From positions 496,001 through 560,000 of the forward strand of contig NZ_PVTG01000001.1 in NCBI RefSeq assembly GCF_003002915.1: DNA of 64,000 bases. The letters run 5' to 3'. Within the stretch, counting starts at the first letter, position 1, and each line of letters starts with the position of its first letter. The position numbers were made by a program, and so were the translations under genes. The notes below the pieces were generated by a model. It did not search any database. It was given only the letters and a program-made list of their open reading frames with translations, and was not told the origin of the DNA. This document shows positions 1 through 8,626 of the stretch, piece by piece. This DNA is from Geodermatophilus tzadiensis (lineage in GTDB: Bacteria; Actinomycetota; Actinomycetes; Mycobacteriales; Geodermatophilaceae).

Positions 1-532
1 GCAGGTCCAGGTGCACCGGGCCGGGGTCGGCCGACAGCGCGCCGGTGGCGGCCAGCACCGCCCGCGACACCAGGGAGCGCCAGTAGCGGTTCTGCGCCTC
101 CTCGCGGCCGGCCTCGGGCACGCCGACGTCGGCCGCCCAGCGCACCGCGCCGCCGTAGAGCCCCGGCTGCTCGACCGTCTGGTTCGCCCCGGTGGCGCGC
201 AGCTCCGGCGGCCGGTCGGCGGTCAGCGCCAGCAGCGGCACGCCGCTCGCGTCGGCCTCCAGGACGGCGGCGTGCAGGTGCGCGGCCGCCGTCCCGGAGG
301 TGGTGAGGACCGGCACCGGCCGGCCCGAGGCGCGGGCCAGCCCGAGGGCGAGGAAGGCCGCCGTCCGCTCGTCGACGCGCACGTGCAGCCGCAGCACGCC
401 GGCGCGCTCCGCCGCCGCCAGCGCCAGGGCGACCGGCGCCGAGCGCGAGCCGGGGGCCAGCACCGCGTCGGTGACGCCGTGCCGGGCCAGCTCGTCGACC
501 AGCACGCGGGCCAGCGCGGTGGAGGGGTTCAC
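1..532 (-). CDS. menD: MenD, SEPHCHC synthase (N-terminal part)
   Basis: This thiamine-diphosphate enzyme condenses 2-oxoglutarate with isochorismate in menaquinone synthesis. Only the first ~177 codons are present and the gene runs off the left edge. Translation from the GTG at 532 gives [19 protein letters not shown], then [28 protein letters not shown] and [14 protein letters not shown], the conserved start of the MenD cofactor domain. The GTGA overlaps the menC stop by 4 nt, so the two are translationally coupled. Identity is from family motifs; the C-terminal domain cannot be judged. Confidence 0.93.
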   Translation of the reverse strand, partial: MNPSTALARVLVDELARHGVTDAVLAPGSRSAPVALALAAAERAGVLRLHVRVDERTAAFLALGLARASGRPVPVLTTSGTAAAHLHAAVLEADASGVPLLALTADRPPELRATGANQTVEQPGLYGGAVRWAADVGVPEAGREEAQNRYWRSLVSRAVLAATGALSADPGPVHLDL

Positions 533-1485
533 GCGGCCAGCACCGCCGCGAGCCGGCCGGTCCAGCGGGCGGTGGTGTCCGGGTCGGCGGCGACGGCGGC
601 CCGCCGGTCGGGCGCCACCGCGCGCACCGGCAGCGCGCCGTCGACCGGGAGCAGCGGCGCCGACGCCACGTCCTCGGCCAGCAGCGCGACCGTGGCCAGC
701 CCGCAGGCGAACGGCAGCTCCGGCAGCGCCGCGGCCAGCGCCACCCCGGCCGCGATGCCCACCGACGACTCCAGCGCGGAGGAGACCACGCACGGCAGGC
801 CGTGGGCCTCGGCCACCCGCAGCGCCGCGCGCACGCCGCCGAGCGGCTGCACCTTGAGGACGACGACGTCGCACGCCTCGCGCAGGTCGACCGCGAGCGG
901 GTCGGCCGCGCGCCGCACCACCTCGTCGGCGGCCACCCGGACGTCGACCCGTCGGCGCAGCGCGGCGAGCTCGCCGAGGCCGGCGCAGGGCTGCTCGACG
1001 TACTCCAGGCCCACCCGGTCCAGCTCGCGGATCCGCGCGACGGCGGTGTCGACGTCCCAGGCGGCGTTGGCGTCCACCCGCAGGGCGCCGGCCGGTCCCA
1101 GCGCGTCGCGGACCGCCTCCACCCGGGCGAGGTCGTCGGCGGGCGTCTGGCCGGGTTCGGCCACCTTCACCTTCGCCGTCCGGCAGCCCGAGGCGGCCAC
1201 GACCGCGTGCGCCCGGTCGGCGTCGACCGCCGGCACCGTGACGTTGACCGGCACCGTGTCGCGCACCGGGGCCGGCCAGTCCCCGGCCGCCGCCTCGGCC
1301 GCGGCCGCCCACCAGCGGCGGCTCTCGGCGGCGTCGTAGTCCCAGAACGGGGAGAACTCGCCCCAGCCGCCCGGACCGCGCACCAGCACCCCGTCGCGGA
1401 CGTCGATGCCGCGGAAGCGGGTGCGCATGGGCACCGACCAGACCGCCAGCTCGTCGATCCCCGGCGGGAGGGCGGCGGTGATCAC
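529..1485 (-). CDS. menC: MenC, o-succinylbenzoate synthase
   Basis: Enolase-superfamily enzyme of 318 aa that dehydrates SHCHC to o-succinylbenzoate in menaquinone synthesis. The barrel residues are visible: the KVK lysine motif (AKVKVAEPG), the metal ligands in DANAAWD, EQP and ADE, and a second lysine in VLKVQPLGG. The GTG at 1485 lies 7 nt after a TACGCT hexamer on the minus strand, so the mRNA is probably leaderless. It is the first gene of menC-menD and diverges from menE. Confidence 0.95.
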   Translation of the reverse strand: MITAALPPGIDELAVWSVPMRTRFRGIDVRDGVLVRGPGGWGEFSPFWDYDAAESRRWWAAAAEAAAGDWPAPVRDTVPVNVTVPAVDADRAHAVVAASGCRTAKVKVAEPGQTPADDLARVEAVRDALGPAGALRVDANAAWDVDTAVARIRELDRVGLEYVEQPCAGLGELAALRRRVDVRVAADEVVRRAADPLAVDLREACDVVVLKVQPLGGVRAALRVAEAHGLPCVVSSALESSVGIAAGVALAAALPELPFACGLATVALLAEDVASAPLLPVDGALPVRAVAPDRRAAVAADPDTTARWTGRLAAVLAA

Positions 1486-1492
1486 GCCCGCC

Positions 1493-1518
1493 AGCGTATG
1501 CCGGGCCTTCCGTACCCT
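1493..1518. promoter_or_regulatory. Overlapping divergent menC/menE promoters
   Basis: Only 41 bp separate the menC and menE start codons. On the minus strand TACGCT (1498-1493) ends 7 nt before the menC GTG; on the plus strand TACCCT (1513-1518) ends 8 nt before the menE GTG. Both match the TAnnnT -10 element of actinobacterial leaderless promoters. The -35 region of each must lie inside or beyond the opposite gene's start, so polymerases would compete. Confidence 0.6.
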
Positions 1519-1526
1519 GGCTCGAC

Positions 1527-2708
1527 GTGCCCCGGCAGCTGACCGTCCTCACCGCGCCGGACTCCCCCGCCGCCGTCCTCGGCTCGGTGCTGCCCGCCGT
1601 CCGCGCCTGCCTCGACGGGTCCGCGCCGCTCGCCGTCCTCCCCGCCGGGCCGCCGCAGACCGCGGCCCGGGAGGTCCTCGCGCCGGGGGAACCGCTGGAG
1701 GACGGCGCGGACCTCGTCGTCGTCACCTCCGGCTCGACCGGCCGCGGCCGCGGGGTGCTGCTGCCGGCGGCGGCGCTGCGGGCCTCGGGCACCGCGACGC
1801 TGGCGCGGCTGGGCGGCCCGGGCACCTGGCTGCTGGCCCTGCCGGTGTCGGCGATCGCCGGGCTGCAGGTGCTGTGCCGCTCGGTGCTGGCCGGCACCGA
1901 GCCCACCGTCCTCGGGCCCGGCGAGCCGCTGGCGGCGGCGGTCGCGCGCACCGGCGGCGAGCGGCGCTACACCGCCCTCGTGCCCACCCAGCTGCGCCGC
2001 TCCCTCGAGCGGGAGCCGGAGGCGCTGCGCGCGTTCGACGCCGTGCTGGTGGGCGGTGCGGCCACCGACCCGGGGCTGCTGGCGCGGGCCCGCGAGGAGG
2101 GGGTGGCGGTGGTGACCACGTACGGCATGACCGAGACGGCCGGCGGCTGCGTCTACGACGGCGTCCCGCTCGACGGCGTGCGCGTCCGCGCGGACGACGG
2201 GGGGATCGCCGTCGCCGGCCCGGTGCTGGCGCTCGGCTACCGGCGCGACCCGGACGGCAGCGCGGCGGCGTTCGCCGGCGGGGAGTTCCGCACCCGTGAC
2301 GCCGGGTCGGTCGGCCCCGACGGGCGGCTGACCGTGCACGGCCGGCTGGACGACGTCGTGGTGACGGGCGGGGTGAACGTCGCCCCGCAGGCGGTCGAGG
2401 GGGCCCTGCGTGAGCACCCCGCCGTCGCCGACGCCGTCGTCTTCGGCCGGCCCGACGAGGAGTGGGGGCAGCGGGTGGTGGCCGCCGTGGTGCCGGCCGG
2501 CGGCGCCGCGCCCGACCTCGCCGTGCTGCGGCCGTGGGTGGCCGAGCGGCTGGGCGGCCCGTCGGCGCCGCGCGAGCTGCACGTCATCGCGGCGGTGCCG
2601 ACGCTGCACACCGGCAAGCCCGACCGCCGCGCGGTCGCCGCCGCGGTGACGGACGGGAACGGCCCGCCTGCCGGGTCCCGTCGCCGGCCCGTGAGCGGCA
2701 GGTCGTGA
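1527..2708 (+). CDS. menE: MenE, o-succinylbenzoate-CoA ligase
   Basis: ANL-superfamily adenylating enzyme of 393 aa, on the short side as is usual for actinobacterial MenE. It activates o-succinylbenzoate to its CoA ester. Motifs in order: the P-loop-like [20 protein letters not shown], the hinge [14 protein letters not shown], and the C-terminal catalytic lysine in TGKPDRR. The GTG start is supported by TACCCT 8 nt upstream. The stop overlaps the menA ATG by one base (TGATG). Confidence 0.94.
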   Translation: MPRQLTVLTAPDSPAAVLGSVLPAVRACLDGSAPLAVLPAGPPQTAAREVLAPGEPLEDGADLVVVTSGSTGRGRGVLLPAAALRASGTATLARLGGPGTWLLALPVSAIAGLQVLCRSVLAGTEPTVLGPGEPLAAAVARTGGERRYTALVPTQLRRSLEREPEALRAFDAVLVGGAATDPGLLARAREEGVAVVTTYGMTETAGGCVYDGVPLDGVRVRADDGGIAVAGPVLALGYRRDPDGSAAAFAGGEFRTRDAGSVGPDGRLTVHGRLDDVVVTGGVNVAPQAVEGALREHPAVADAVVFGRPDEEWGQRVVAAVVPAGGAAPDLAVLRPWVAERLGGPSAPRELHVIAAVPTLHTGKPDRRAVAAAVTDGNGPPAGSRRRPVSGRS

Positions 2709-3580
2709 TGGCCACCCCCGCGCAGTGGGTGGCCGGCGCCCGGCCGCGCACGCTGCCGGCCGCGCTGGCGCCGGTCCTGGTGGGCAGCGGCGCGGCGGCC
2801 GCGCTGGGCGGCTTCCGGCTGGTCCCGGCGCTGCTGGCGCTGCTGGTCGCCCTCGCCCTGCAGGTGGCGGTCAACTACGCCAACGACCACTCCGACGGCA
2901 AGCGCGGCACCGACGCCGACCGGGTCGGGCCGATGCGGCTGGTCGGCTCCGGTGCGGCCTCGGCGCGGCAGGTGCTGGTCGCCGCGCTGCTGGCCTTCGC
3001 CGTCGCCGGGGTCGCGGGGCTGGTCCTGGCCGCGCTGTCGAGCTGGTGGCTGGTCGCGGTCGGCGCGGTGTGCATCGCGGCGGCCTGGACGTACACCGGC
3101 GGCCCGCTGCCCTACGGCTACCGGGCGCTGGGCGAGGTGTTCGTCTTCGTCTTCTTCGGCCTCGTCGCCGTGGCCGGGACGACGTTCGTGCAGACCGGCC
3201 GGGTGGAGGGGCTGGCGCTGGCCGCGGCGGTGCCCATCGGGCTGCTGTCGGTGGCGCTGCTGGTGGTCAACAACCTGCGCGACGTCGAGGGCGACGCGCG
3301 CGTGGGCAAGCGCACGCTGGCGGTGCTGCTCGGTGGCACGCGGACCCGGCGGTCCTACGTCGGGCTGCTCGCGGTCGCGTTCGCCGTCGTCGTCGCCATC
3401 GGGGTGGCCCGGCCGTGGGCGCTGCTCGCGCTGGCCGCCGCGCCGCTGGCGGTGCCGCCGTCCCGGGTGGTGCTCTCCGGCGGCCGCGGGCCCGCGCTGA
3501 TCGCCGCGCTGCAGGCCACCGGCCTGCTCACCCTGGTCACCGGGGTGCTGCTGGCGGCCGGCCTGGCGCTGTCGGGCTGA
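2708..3580 (+). CDS. menA: MenA, DHNA polyprenyltransferase
   Basis: UbiA-family integral membrane enzyme of 290 aa that attaches the polyprenyl tail to 1,4-dihydroxy-2-naphthoate to give demethylmenaquinone. The first Asp-rich motif is NYANDHSDG (about residues 55-65) and the second is NNLRDVEGDARVGKRT; eight or nine hydrophobic segments surround them. It is translationally coupled to menE. menB, menF and menG/ubiE are not in the window. Confidence 0.94.
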   Translation: MATPAQWVAGARPRTLPAALAPVLVGSGAAAALGGFRLVPALLALLVALALQVAVNYANDHSDGKRGTDADRVGPMRLVGSGAASARQVLVAALLAFAVAGVAGLVLAALSSWWLVAVGAVCIAAAWTYTGGPLPYGYRALGEVFVFVFFGLVAVAGTTFVQTGRVEGLALAAAVPIGLLSVALLVVNNLRDVEGDARVGKRTLAVLLGGTRTRRSYVGLLAVAFAVVVAIGVARPWALLALAAAPLAVPPSRVVLSGGRGPALIAALQATGLLTLVTGVLLAAGLALSG

Positions 3581-3583
3581 GGA

Positions 3584-3886
3584 TCAGGCCGCGGCGTCGC
3601 CGCTGAGCCGGGCGCGCAGCTGCTCCTTGGCGTGCCGCTTCTCCTCCTGCCGCAGCACCAGCGCCACGCTCAGCCGCTCGCGCGAGCGGCGCAGCAGGAA
3701 GTAGGCGACCGGCATCGACAGCACCAGCCCGAACAGCAGGCCCGACCAGAAGTCGAGGCCGACCATCCACAGGACCACGGTCAGCACCGCGAAGACCGCC
3801 AGCCGGCCGACGGTGTGGATCACCAGCCAGGGCAGCACCCTCGGGCGCTGCGCCGGCGTCCCGGTCGTGCGGTCCTGCTCAGCCAT
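3584..3886 (-). CDS. DUF4229 two-helix membrane protein
   Basis: 100-aa protein with two membrane helices (about residues 18-42 and 47-68) and a charged C-terminal tail of the form RQEEKRHAKEQ, matching the actinobacterial DUF4229 family, whose function is unknown. The ATG at 3886 overlaps the 3' end of the AsnC gene by 8 nt, so the two are cotranscribed. Its 3' end faces menA across only 3 nt. Confidence 0.75.
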   Translation of the reverse strand: MAEQDRTTGTPAQRPRVLPWLVIHTVGRLAVFAVLTVVLWMVGLDFWSGLLFGLVLSMPVAYFLLRRSRERLSVALVLRQEEKRHAKEQLRARLSGDAAA

Positions 3887-4388
3887 GACGGCCCTCCCAC
3901 TTCGTCGACAGCACCACGGTGGTGCGGGTGCGGGCGACACCCCTGATCCTGTTCAACGCGCTGATGGTGGCCTCCAGTGCCGGGATGTCGGTCACGCGCA
4001 CCTTGAGCACGTAGCCCTCGCTGCCGGCCACCCGCCAGCAGTCCTCGACCTCGTGCAGCTCCCGCAGCGCCGCCTCGACGCCGGTGTCGTCCACCGAGTC
4101 GCTCTCGATGACGCCGACCAGCGCGGTGACGTCCAGGCCGACCGCGACCGGGTCGACGACGGCCCGGTAGCCGGTGATCACGCCCGCGGCCTCCAGCTTG
4201 CCGACGCGCTCGTGCACCGACGGCGCGGAGAGGCCCACCTGGCGGGCCAGCTCGGCGTAGCTGGCCCGGCCGTTGTCGCGCAGCAGGTCGATCAGCTGCC
4301 GGTCGACGGCGTCGATGGGTCTCTCCGTCCTGCTCGGGCCCGGAGCCGTGCCGCGCTCCGCCCCCCGAGTATCCCCGCGTGCGTACAT
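3879..4388 (-). CDS. Lrp/AsnC-family transcription regulator
   Basis: N-terminal AsnC winged helix (AVDRQLIDLLRDNGRASYAE, then recognition-helix region LSAPSVHERVGKLEAAGVI) and C-terminal ligand-binding ferredoxin-like domain (GSEGYVLKVRV). The coordinates use the nearest upstream ATG, giving 169 aa. Family members usually begin directly at this MDxxDRQ-type sequence, and a GGAGAG Shine-Dalgarno sits 6 nt before an ATC codon at 4316-4314 (145 aa). The start is therefore open. The effector is unknown. Confidence 0.85.
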   Translation of the reverse strand: MYARGDTRGAERGTAPGPSRTERPIDAVDRQLIDLLRDNGRASYAELARQVGLSAPSVHERVGKLEAAGVITGYRAVVDPVAVGLDVTALVGVIESDSVDDTGVEAALRELHEVEDCWRVAGSEGYVLKVRVTDIPALEATISALNRIRGVARTRTTVVLSTKWEGRHG

Positions 4389-4415
4389 TGGCCGCACCGA
4401 CCCGTCGACGAGGGG

Positions 4416-4634
4416 GTGGCGAGGGTGTTCGCGGTGCTGCTGGTGGTCGCGGTGGTCGTGATCGTGCTCGTGGTGCGGGCGACGGCCGCCGCCGGGAGCG
4501 AGGTCCGCCCGCCGCGTCAGGCCCGCCGTCCGCGGCCGCCGCAGGCGGCCCGTCCGGTGGCCCCCGACGACGATCCCGAGTTCCTCCGCGAGCTCGCCCG
4601 CCGCGTCCGCCGCGACGACGGCTCCCCCGCCTGA
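4416..4634 (+). CDS. Small single-helix membrane protein
   Basis: 72-aa product: the first ~20 residues are a Val/Leu-rich membrane helix (FAVLLVVAVVVIVLVV), followed by an Arg/Pro-rich linker and an acidic then basic tail ending in FLRELARRVRRDDGSPA. A second in-frame GTG at 4425 is possible. It diverges from the AsnC gene and ends at a strong palindrome. No function can be assigned. Confidence 0.55.
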   Translation: MARVFAVLLVVAVVVIVLVVRATAAAGSEVRPPRQARRPRPPQAARPVAPDDDPEFLRELARRVRRDDGSPA

Positions 4635-4661
4635 CGCGGACGCGCCCGCGCCCACCGACGC

Positions 4662-4693
4662 GCACGGTGCACTTCCGCGGAAGTGCACCGTGC
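4662..4693. terminator. 32-bp perfect palindrome between convergent genes
   Basis: Perfect dyad centred on CCGCGG at 4676-4681, with arms GCACGGTGCACTTCCG and its complement. It lies between the ends of the converging genes at 4634 and 4714, so it is probably a bidirectional terminator. A second, truncated copy of the core (TTCCGCGGAAGTGC) follows at 4696-4709. There is no T tract. Confidence 0.6.
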
Positions 4694-4713
4694 AGTTCCG
4701 CGGAAGTGCGCGC

Positions 4714-5055
4714 TCAGGCGGCGCGGCCGCCGAAGAGCCGGCGCCAGCCGCGCCGGGCCGGGGACTCCGGGTCGTCCCCGGGGCCGGGCACCGGCGGGAC
4801 GGCGTCGATGCGGGCGGTCTCCGCCCCGGTGTCGATCGAGCCGGGCCAGCCCAGCCCGCCCCCGGTGGTGGTGTCCCCCGGCCAGCCCAGGCCGCTCTCC
4901 GTGCCCTGCGTGGAGCCGGCGCCCTGGGTGGTGCCCGTGCCCTCGGTGGACGCCGAGGCGTGCCGGCGGCCGGGCGCGGACTCCTGCTGCCGGGCGAGGG
5001 CGGCGGCGACGATCGGGTCGGTGCCGGCGTCGTCGGCGGCCGCGTGCCTAGCCAC
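4714..5055 (-). CDS. Hypothetical low-complexity protein
   Basis: 113 aa from a GTG preceded by GAGGAGG with 5-nt spacing. An N-terminal ATVARHAAADD-like segment is followed by a Thr/Gly/Gln-rich stretch with two GLGWPG units, then a Pro-rich part and a basic C-terminus RRGWRRLFGG. It looks soluble and mostly disordered. No family recognised; it lies downstream of ccsB in the same direction, 127 nt away. Confidence 0.6.
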   Translation of the reverse strand: MARHAAADDAGTDPIVAAALARQQESAPGRRHASASTEGTGTTQGAGSTQGTESGLGWPGDTTTGGGLGWPGSIDTGAETARIDAVPPVPGPGDDPESPARRGWRRLFGGRAA

Positions 5056-5182
5056 GGTGGCCTCCTCGCCGGTCCCCCGCACGTGCGGTCATGCGGAGAA
5101 TGGAAGCACGCGACCGGGCGGCCCGGTGCCCGTGCCCTGGCTCAGGAGGCGCGAGTGCCCTGCTGGGGCGGGTGGTGCGGAC

Positions 5183-6154
5183 TCAGTTCACGCCGCCGTA
5201 GCTGTGCAGCCCGGTCGAGACCATGTTCACGTACAGCAGGTTGAACACCATGACCGCCAGCCCGACGACGTTGACCCACGCCGCGGGCCGGCCGCGCCAG
5301 CCCGCGGTCGTGCGGGCGTGCAGGTAGGCGGCGTAGACGACCCACGCGATGAACGCCCAGGTCTCCTTCGGGTCCCAGCCCCACGGCCGGCCCCAGGCGC
5401 TCTCCGCCCAGATGGCGCCGGCGATGACGGCGAAGGTCCAGATCGGGAAGCCGAAGACGACGGTGCGGTGCGCCACCCGGTCCAGCGTGGCGGCGTCGGG
5501 CACGCGCGCCACCAGCCCCGCCGGGTCGCCGCCGCGGGCCTCGTACCGCGACCGCACCAGGTACAGGATGCTGGCGATGCCGCTGACGAAGAAGACGCCG
5601 AAGCCGAGGATCGCCGTCGTCACGTGCACGGCCAGCCAGCTCGACCGCAGCGCGGCCACCAGCGGGCCGTCCTCGACGTAGAGGAACAGGCCGATCGCCA
5701 CCAGGCTGACCACGACCGGGGCGAGCACGAACAGACCCAGGTGCCGCAGGCCGGGCGAGCGCAGCGCCAGGACGAGGAAGGCCACCACGGCGACGAGCAC
5801 GACGGCGGTCGCGAACTCGTACATGTTGCCCCACGGCAGCCGGTCGGTGGCCAGTCCGCGGGCGACGAGGACGCCGGTGTGCGCGACCGCCCCGAGCGCG
5901 GTGAGCAGCATCGCGACCCGGCCCCAGCGGCGCACCGCCGGCGGGTCGACCGGGTGCCCGGACGCCGCGGTGGCGCCGGGCTCGACGGGGGCGCCGGGCT
6001 CGACGGGGGCGCCGGAGCCGACCAGCTCGCGGGCGCGGACGGGCCGGCGGCCGAAGGCCAGCTGGGCGCAGAACGCCACGACGGCCAGGGAGTAGAGGCC
6101 GACGCTGCTGGAGAACAGCGTGTCGGAGAGGGCGGCCAGCTGGTCAGCGGTCAC
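5183..6154 (-). CDS. ccsB: CcsB/ResC cytochrome c biogenesis protein
   Basis: System II haem handling protein, 323 aa, about eight membrane helices. The tryptophan-rich haem-binding WWD motif is clear (AWGRPWGWDPKETW), with conserved histidines nearby (HVTTAILGFG, YLHART). With ResB it moves haem across the membrane and ligates it to apocytochrome c. The GTG at 6154 overlaps the resB stop by 11 nt. A linker near residue 60-75 contains a duplicated APVEPG unit made by an 18-bp tandem repeat (5973-6008). Confidence 0.93.
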   Translation of the reverse strand: MTADQLAALSDTLFSSSVGLYSLAVVAFCAQLAFGRRPVRARELVGSGAPVEPGAPVEPGATAASGHPVDPPAVRRWGRVAMLLTALGAVAHTGVLVARGLATDRLPWGNMYEFATAVVLVAVVAFLVLALRSPGLRHLGLFVLAPVVVSLVAIGLFLYVEDGPLVAALRSSWLAVHVTTAILGFGVFFVSGIASILYLVRSRYEARGGDPAGLVARVPDAATLDRVAHRTVVFGFPIWTFAVIAGAIWAESAWGRPWGWDPKETWAFIAWVVYAAYLHARTTAGWRGRPAAWVNVVGLAVMVFNLLYVNMVSTGLHSYGGVN

Positions 6155-7790
6155 GCGGGGAGGCCTCCGGTTCCGGTGCGGCCCCGTCGGACGGGGCACG
6201 GTCTGCAGCGCGGGCCGCCAGGGCCGCCCGCAGGTCGTCGGTGAGCGCGGCGAAGCGCGGGGCGCCGTCGCCGCTGCCGCGGGTCAGCACGCCGACGCCG
6301 AGCACGCTACCGCCGTCCGCGGGGGCGGCGATGGCCCGGGCGAAGGCGCGCTCCCGGCGCAGCAGGAGCATGCCGAGCAGGCCGACCAGGACGGCGATCG
6401 CGGCGACGAGCACCCACACCTGGCCGGGGTCGTGCGAGAACTGCAGGGCGGCGAACTCGCGGACGCCGGTGAAGGTCACCGTCGTCCCGTCGGGCAGCGT
6501 CATCGACTCGCCCACCGCCAGGTTGGCCGAGCCGACCTCGGTGAGCCGGCCGCGCTCGATCTGCGCGGTGTCGAGCGAGTACACCGACTGCGGCAGGCCG
6601 GAGTCCAGGCCGAGGTAGCCCCGGTAGGCCACGATCGCGACCTGCGGCGCCAGCGGCTGCGGGTCGATCGAGGTGAGGATGCCGTCGCGGACCACGCCGG
6701 TCGGGGCGAAGAAGCCCTGCAGCGCGAGCTGGTCCTCGGCGCCGGCGCCCAGGTCGGGCAGCTTGAGCGCGCCCTCGCTGGCCATGGTGCTCTGCTCGGT
6801 GGGCAGGAACGGCGCGGAGACGTCGTCGAACGTCGACCCGTCGGGCAGCGTCACGGTGAACCGCGGGGCGAACCCGTGGCCGGTCACGTAGACGCGGTCG
6901 CCGTCGACCCGCAGCGGGTCGTTGACGCCGATCGTCGTCGGCCGGCCCTCCTGCCCGGGCGGGCCGTAGGTGATGTCGGCGGTGAACGAGGCGGCCGTCA
7001 GGTCCTCCTCGTACTCGGCGCGGAAGTCCTCGAGGCCGACGCAGACCGGCGTCAGGTCGCTGCCCTCGACCAGCGCGCCGGAGGAGTAGGTGTCGTACTG
7101 CTGGAACGAGTTGCAGAACCGGCCGCCCTCGGTGACCAGGATGCTGCCCTCGTAGCCCCAGAGCTTCCCCCCGGCCAGCGCCACCAGCAGCGCGAGCAGC
7201 GCGAGGTGGAAGAGCAGGTTGCCGGCCTCCTTGAGCAGCCCCTTCTCCGCCGACAGCTCCGCCTGGCCACCGCGCTCGCGGCGGACGACGCGGTAGCGGC
7301 GCACCCGCAGCTCCTCCTCGACGACGTCGAGGGCGTCGGCGGCCGGCAGCGGGGTGGGCAGCTCCGCGGCGTCGGGCAGCCGGGAGAGCCGGCGCGGGGC
7401 CGGTGGCGGCGGGGTGCGCAGGGCGCGGGCGTGCTCGAGCGCGCGGGGCAGCACGCAGCCGACGAGCGAGACGAACAGCAGCAGGTACACCGCGGCGAAC
7501 CACGGGGAGCCGAAGACGTCGAAGAGGTAGAGCCGGTCGAGCACCGGCGCGAGCGTCGGGTGGTCGGTGAAGTACTGGCTGACGTTGGCCTGCGACAGCG
7601 AGCGCTGCGGCAGCAGCGAGCCGGGGACGGCGGCGAGCGCGAGCAGGAACAGCAGCACGATCGCCGTCCGCATCGCGGTGAGCCGGCGCCACTGGCGCAG
7701 CAGGAACCCGCCGAGCCGGCGGAGGGCCGACGGCCGGGCGGGCGGCGGCGGGGGCGCGGCGGCCTCCCGCGGCGGGGCGGCCAGACTCAC
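6144..7790 (-). CDS. resB: ResB-like cytochrome c biogenesis protein
   Basis: 548 aa: an Ala/Pro-rich N-terminus, three membrane helices in the first ~230 residues (AMRTAIVLLFLLALAAVPGS is the first), a large extracytoplasmic domain, a last helix (VWVLVAAIAVLVGLLGMLLL) and an acidic cytoplasmic tail. This is the standard ResB layout; it forms the System II synthase complex with CcsB. The GTG start overlaps the ccdA stop as GTGA. Confidence 0.92.
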   Translation of the reverse strand: MSLAAPPREAAAPPPPPARPSALRRLGGFLLRQWRRLTAMRTAIVLLFLLALAAVPGSLLPQRSLSQANVSQYFTDHPTLAPVLDRLYLFDVFGSPWFAAVYLLLFVSLVGCVLPRALEHARALRTPPPPAPRRLSRLPDAAELPTPLPAADALDVVEEELRVRRYRVVRRERGGQAELSAEKGLLKEAGNLLFHLALLALLVALAGGKLWGYEGSILVTEGGRFCNSFQQYDTYSSGALVEGSDLTPVCVGLEDFRAEYEEDLTAASFTADITYGPPGQEGRPTTIGVNDPLRVDGDRVYVTGHGFAPRFTVTLPDGSTFDDVSAPFLPTEQSTMASEGALKLPDLGAGAEDQLALQGFFAPTGVVRDGILTSIDPQPLAPQVAIVAYRGYLGLDSGLPQSVYSLDTAQIERGRLTEVGSANLAVGESMTLPDGTTVTFTGVREFAALQFSHDPGQVWVLVAAIAVLVGLLGMLLLRRERAFARAIAAPADGGSVLGVGVLTRGSGDGAPRFAALTDDLRAALAARAADRAPSDGAAPEPEASPRDR

Positions 7791-8626
7791 AGCAGCGACT
7801 CCCCCAGGCCGGTGGCGGCCAGCCACGAGCGCAGCCACGCCATCATCTCGCTCCAGGCGCCGGTGACCAGCAGCAGGCCGACCACCACGAGGACGGCGCC
7901 GCCGAAGCGGGTGACGGCGCGGGCGTGCCGGCGCAGGACCGCCGTCGCCCCGACCGCCCAGCGGGCGCCGAGCGCGACCAGCACGAACGGCACGCCCAGG
8001 CCCAGGCAGTAGGCCACCGACAGCAGTGCGCCGCGGCCGGCGGTGGCCTCGGTGTAGGCCAGCGAGTACACCGCCGAGAGCGTGGGGCCCAGGCACGGCG
8101 TCCAGCCCAGCCCGAAGACGACACCGAGCAGCGGCGCGCCGGCCAGGCCCGCGGCCGGTCGCACCGACAGCCGGGCGGTGCGCTGCAGCAGCGGCAGCCG
8201 GCCGAGGAAGGCCAGCCCGACGACGATGACGACGACGCCCATGACCCGGGTGATCACGTCGTCGTACTGCGCGAGCAGCCGGCCCAGCCCGCCGAAGGCG
8301 GTGCCCACGGCGACGAACACCGCGGTGAAGCCGAGGACGAACAGCACCGCGCCGAGCACCATCCGCCCGCGCGGGGAGCGCTCGTCGGTGCGGACCGCGG
8401 TGGCGGTGGCCGTCGTGCCCGGGCCGGGCGCCGTCCCGTCGCCCGCGGGAGCCGGGGCGGCGGTGCGCACGCCGCTGCCGACCAGCCCGGTGACGTAGGA
8501 CAGGTAGCCGGGCACCAGCGGCAGCACGCACGGCGAGGCGAAGCTGACCAGCCCGACGAGGGCGGCGACGGCCGCGGCGACCAGCAGCGGGCCGTCGGTG
8601 ACCAGCGCGGCGAACTCAGCCCCCAC
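7787..8626 (-). CDS. ccdA: CcdA thiol-disulfide transporter
   Basis: Membrane protein of 279 aa that passes electrons from cytoplasmic thioredoxin to the extracytoplasmic ResA/TlpA protein. Two redox cysteines sit in the family positions: SFASPCVLPLVPGY in helix 1 and GLGWTPCLGP after the central loop. The GTG at 8626 overlaps the tlpA stop by 11 nt. The loop after helix 1 is longer and Ala/Thr/Pro-rich. Confidence 0.92.
   Translation of the reverse strand: MGAEFAALVTDGPLLVAAAVAALVGLVSFASPCVLPLVPGYLSYVTGLVGSGVRTAAPAPAGDGTAPGPGTTATATAVRTDERSPRGRMVLGAVLFVLGFTAVFVAVGTAFGGLGRLLAQYDDVITRVMGVVVIVVGLAFLGRLPLLQRTARLSVRPAAGLAGAPLLGVVFGLGWTPCLGPTLSAVYSLAYTEATAGRGALLSVAYCLGLGVPFVLVALGARWAVGATAVLRRHARAVTRFGGAVLVVVGLLLVTGAWSEMMAWLRSWLAATGLGESLL

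Noticed and set aside
5973..6015. 18-bp tandem repeats as a regulatory or phase-variable site
   Set aside because: They lie inside the ccsB coding frame and encode a flexible APVEPG linker; only two full units.
4379..6244. 621-codon plus-strand reading frame across the AsnC-ccsB region
   Set aside because: It runs antisense through ccsB and the hypothetical gene; composition is Arg/Pro/Gly-rich with no domain. High-GC antisense artefact.
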